From Nitrospira moscoviensis (lineage in GTDB: Bacteria; Nitrospirota; Nitrospiria; Nitrospirales; Nitrospiraceae), in contig NZ_CP011801.1 in the NCBI RefSeq assembly GCF_001273775.1, forward strand, positions 2,892,001 to 2,956,000: a DNA stretch of 64,000 nucleotides, in the 5' to 3' direction. The translations under genes and the position numbers were made by a program. Positions 61,544-64,000 of this stretch are shown here, in pieces. The stretch's first letter is position 1. Each line of letters begins with the position of its first letter. Below the pieces are notes generated by a model. That model saw nothing but the letters and a program-made list of their open reading frames with translations, did no database searches and was not told where the DNA came from.

Positions 61544-63799
61544 ATGACCAACGCCGAAACCGATCCGATTCAAGCCTCCACCTTGGAGTACATTCCGCTG
61601 TCGGACAACGCTCTCACCGTCCTCCGCGAACGGTACCTGGCCAAGGATGACCAGGGGAACATCGTCGAAACCGTGGACCAACTCTGGGCGCGGGTCGCTC
61701 GCGAGATCGCCATGGTCGAAACCCTGTACGAGGCGACACATGAAGAAGTGGCATCCCTCGAGGAGCAGTTCCGCCGGATGCTGGCCTCTCGAACCTTCCT
61801 CCCCAATTCCCCCACCTTGATGAACGCCGGCCGGCCCGGCTCGCACAAGCAGTACTCCGCCTGCTTCGTCATCCCGATTGAGGATGACATGCAGTCGATC
61901 GGGAATGCCGTGACCGCGGCCTTGTTGATCCACAAGAGTGGCGGAGGCACTGGGTTTTCATTCTCCAATTTGCGTCCGAAGAGAGACCGTGTGAGGAGCT
62001 CAGGCGGCGTGGCATCCGGCCCGGTCTCCTTCATGAAGATCATTGACGGCGCCACCGAACAGGTACGCCAGGGCGGAACCCGTAGGGGCGCGAACATGGG
62101 GATTCTCCATGTCCAGCACCCCGACATCCTGGACTTCGTGGGCTGCAAGACGCACGATGGCCAGATCCGGAACTTCAATATCAGCGTGGCCGCCACCGAT
62201 GAGTTCATGACCGCGGTCAAGGAGGACAGGCTCTACGCCCTCATCAACCCCCGCACGAAGCAGCCCGTCAAACAGATCTCCGCCCGGCTGGTCTTCGATC
62301 GCATCGTCGAGGAAGCCTGGAAGACCGGCGATCCCGGTCTCTTCTTCATCAACCGCGCGAACCGGGCCTGTCCTATTCCCGCCATGGGCGAAATCGCCTC
62401 GACCAATCCCTGCGGTGAGATCCCTCTGCATGGCTTCGATGCCTGCACGCTCGGCTCCATCGATTTAGCGAAACATCTTCGGATCCAGCCCGGCGATGGG
62501 GAGTACGAGCTCGACTGGGAAAGTCTCGACCAGACCATCCGGCTCGCGGTTCGATTCCTGGACAACATCATCGATGCCAACGACCATCCGCTTCCCCAGA
62601 TCAACGCCATGACGCGGCAGACCCGCCGCATCGGCCTCGGGATCATGGGATACGCACGGCTGTTGATGATGTTGGGCCTTCCCTACGGCAGCGAAGAAGC
62701 CCTCCGCTTCACCGAGCGGCTCGCACACCAGATGAAGGCCATGGCGTGGCGCGCGTCAGCGCAACTGGCCCACACGCGAGGTGTCTATCCGGCGTGGAAG
62801 GGAAGCAAGCATGAACAGGAAGGGAGAAGGGTCCGCCACAGCTACGTGACGACCGTGGCGCCGACTGGGTCGATCAGCATGATCGCCGACACCAGCGCCG
62901 GCTGTGAGCCCGAGTTCGCGCTGGTCTGGTTCAAGCACGTCCTCGAAGGCAGGAAGCTGCCCTACCTCTGCGACCTCTTCGAAGCGACGGCCAGGCGTGA
63001 AGGCTGGTGGCATGACGATCTCATCGACAAGATCGCGGCCAATCACGGGTCATGCCGGGGCCTCAAGGACGTGCCCGCCCACCGGCAACCGGTCTTTACC
63101 GTGGCCCACGATCTCACCCCTGAGCAGCATGTCCGGGTCCAGGCCGCCTGGCAGCGGTTCAGCGACACAGCGGTCAGCAAGACGATCAACCTGCCCTGCA
63201 CGGCGACTGTTGAAGACGTCCGCCACGCGTATTTGCTCGCATGGGAACTCGATTGCAGCGGGATCACCGTCTACCGCGATGGGAGCCGTGCCAGTCAGGT
63301 GCTCAATCTGGGCAAGGCGGACCGCAATGGGAGCCTGTCCACGAACGGAACAAGCCAGGTGCCAGACGCGGACCTCCCTATTGCCCACCCCTTCGAGCTG
63401 CCGGATGTCCTGGACGCGAAGCGGGTGCATGTGAAGACGACGGACGGGCATGTGTACGTCACGATCTCGACTCTCAAGACCAGACCGCTCGAGGTCTTCA
63501 TCCACACGCCCGTCGAGGCCAGTAACGCGGAAATCTACGAATCCTTTGCCCGGGTGCTCTCCATCTCCTTGCGATCGGGTGTGCCTGTGGAGGCCTTGCT
63601 CGAACAACTGGAAAAGGCCAACCAGCGGTACGGATCGGTTGCCAGTATCCCGGCCGCCATCATCCGAGCACTCCGCATGAGCCAGCTGATCAAAGAGAAC
63701 GGCGAGGGACTCCCTCCCTGCCCGCAATGCAACCAGGGCACCGTTCGACAGGAGAATTGTCTGCTCTGCCGGCACTGCGGCTGGACCAAGTGCAGTTGA
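61544..63799 (+). CDS. nrdJ: Adenosylcobalamin-dependent (class II) ribonucleotide reductase
   Basis: A 751-residue enzyme; the ATG at 61544 follows AAGG by 8 bases. Active-site cysteines are seen in QYSACFV (about residue 104), NPCGEIPL (about 288) and DACTLGSI (about 301), with a KSGGGTGF loop and an EQVRQGGTRRGANMG block between. The C terminus has paired cysteines (CPQCNQG, CLLCRHCGW) that probably relay electrons or bind zinc. It makes deoxynucleotides without oxygen but needs B12. It is presumably plasmid/element cargo to supply dNTPs, as seen in large phages and plasmids. Confidence 0.94.
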   Translation: MTNAETDPIQASTLEYIPLSDNALTVLRERYLAKDDQGNIVETVDQLWARVAREIAMVETLYEATHEEVASLEEQFRRMLASRTFLPNSPTLMNAGRPGSHKQYSACFVIPIEDDMQSIGNAVTAALLIHKSGGGTGFSFSNLRPKRDRVRSSGGVASGPVSFMKIIDGATEQVRQGGTRRGANMGILHVQHPDILDFVGCKTHDGQIRNFNISVAATDEFMTAVKEDRLYALINPRTKQPVKQISARLVFDRIVEEAWKTGDPGLFFINRANRACPIPAMGEIASTNPCGEIPLHGFDACTLGSIDLAKHLRIQPGDGEYELDWESLDQTIRLAVRFLDNIIDANDHPLPQINAMTRQTRRIGLGIMGYARLLMMLGLPYGSEEALRFTERLAHQMKAMAWRASAQLAHTRGVYPAWKGSKHEQEGRRVRHSYVTTVAPTGSISMIADTSAGCEPEFALVWFKHVLEGRKLPYLCDLFEATARREGWWHDDLIDKIAANHGSCRGLKDVPAHRQPVFTVAHDLTPEQHVRVQAAWQRFSDTAVSKTINLPCTATVEDVRHAYLLAWELDCSGITVYRDGSRASQVLNLGKADRNGSLSTNGTSQVPDADLPIAHPFELPDVLDAKRVHVKTTDGHVYVTISTLKTRPLEVFIHTPVEASNAEIYESFARVLSISLRSGVPVEALLEQLEKANQRYGSVASIPAAIIRALRMSQLIKENGEGLPPCPQCNQGTVRQENCLLCRHCGWTKCS

Positions 63800-63830
63800 C
63801 GGTTTACCCCATTATATAGAGAGGTCGGCC

Positions 63831-64000
63831 ATGCCTCCCCAGTCGCTTCCACCATCCGTCCCGCTCAACACGGCGACCATGACGCCGACAACGGATCAGA
63901 ACGTCGGCCTTCAGGTCGGATGGACCGTGGTCTACCGCGATGCCAAAGACCGACTGCAGGACGGCAGGATCATCGAGATCCTCGACCCGAGCGTAAACGG
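63831..64000 (+). CDS. Partial hypothetical protein, continues past the window
   Basis: An open frame starting at an ATG with GAGAGG 6 bases upstream, directly after the ribonucleotide reductase gene. The first 56 residues include VGLQVGWTVVYRDAKDRLQDG, which could be a small beta-barrel; no family recognised because the gene is cut by the window end. Confidence 0.55.
   Translation, partial: MPPQSLPPSVPLNTATMTPTTDQNVGLQVGWTVVYRDAKDRLQDGRIIEILDPSVN

Noticed and set aside
1..64000. CRISPR arrays, rRNA and tRNA genes
   Set aside because: No regularly spaced repeats and no recognisable rRNA or tRNA sequence were seen.

Overview
This window looks like the core of a large conjugative plasmid or integrative conjugative element from a GC-rich environmental bacterium. 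No rRNA, tRNA or chromosomal marker fixes the host. The combination of an F-type transfer system, an adenosylcobalamin-dependent ribonucleotide reductase, metal-resistance cargo and integron-like cassettes would fit a Nitrospirota-type host, but that is a weak inference. Almost everything from about 47 kb down to 1 kb is transcribed leftward. The partition and replicon-maintenance genes at the two ends run rightward.

Layout. 0-1 kb: end of a ParM/StbA-type actin and a small ParR-like partner. 1-4.8 kb: leftward metal operon (CsoR-family repressor with two palindromic operators, frameshifted CcdA-like membrane protein, P1B ATPase, small HMA metallochaperone). 5-13.5 kb: leftward block with two membrane proteins, an HD-domain (MobH/TraI_2-type) relaxase candidate, a NusG-like protein, a lytic transglycosylase, TraN, a YbjQ-like protein, a coiled-coil lipoprotein, an unknown protein and a stand-alone NusA-like S1-KH-KH protein. 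13.7-16.1 kb: a rightward pair of related lipoproteins. 16.1-17.7 kb: integron-cassette-like insert with an attC-like site. 18.4-42.6 kb: the F-type type IV secretion operon, reading leftward small secreted protein, TraA, L, E, K, B, DsbC, V, C, S26 peptidase, a TrbC-TraW fusion, U, [three-gene recombinase insert], F, H, G. TraG is broken near its C terminus by a 2640-bp IS21-family element with a clean 6-bp target duplication, and the displaced 3' end lies in frame on the other side.

42.7-47 kb: an AbiEi/AbiEii toxin-antitoxin pair between direct repeats of the 3' end of a RecD2-like helicase gene, then that helicase. 47-50 kb: RecB/Cas4-like nuclease and a phiC31 Gp3-like protein. 50-56 kb: a VapB-like antitoxin with a decayed VapC, an XRE regulator, a sigma-region-2-like protein, a ParB-like protein with a long coiled coil, and a MarR-like regulator. 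56-58.6 kb: lower-GC cargo, namely a PD-(D/E)XK nuclease and a two-gene cassette ending in a textbook attC. 58.8-64 kb: VirD4/TraD-type coupling ATPase, an AbrB-PIN toxin-antitoxin pair, class II ribonucleotide reductase and the start of one more gene.

How it fits together. The tra genes build the envelope-spanning channel and pilus, with TraC and the coupling ATPase as motors and the HD protein as the likely nicking enzyme. ParM/ParR, ParB and three toxin-antitoxin modules give stability. The most unusual feature is that the element appears to carry its own transcription-factor set: a NusA-like protein without the polymerase-binding N-terminal domain, a NusG paralogue and a sigma-region-2-like protein. 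I infer that these let RNA polymerase read the very long leftward transfer operons. A second notable system is the tyrosine recombinase / XRE / eight-zinc-ribbon recombinase-like trio inserted between traU and traF.
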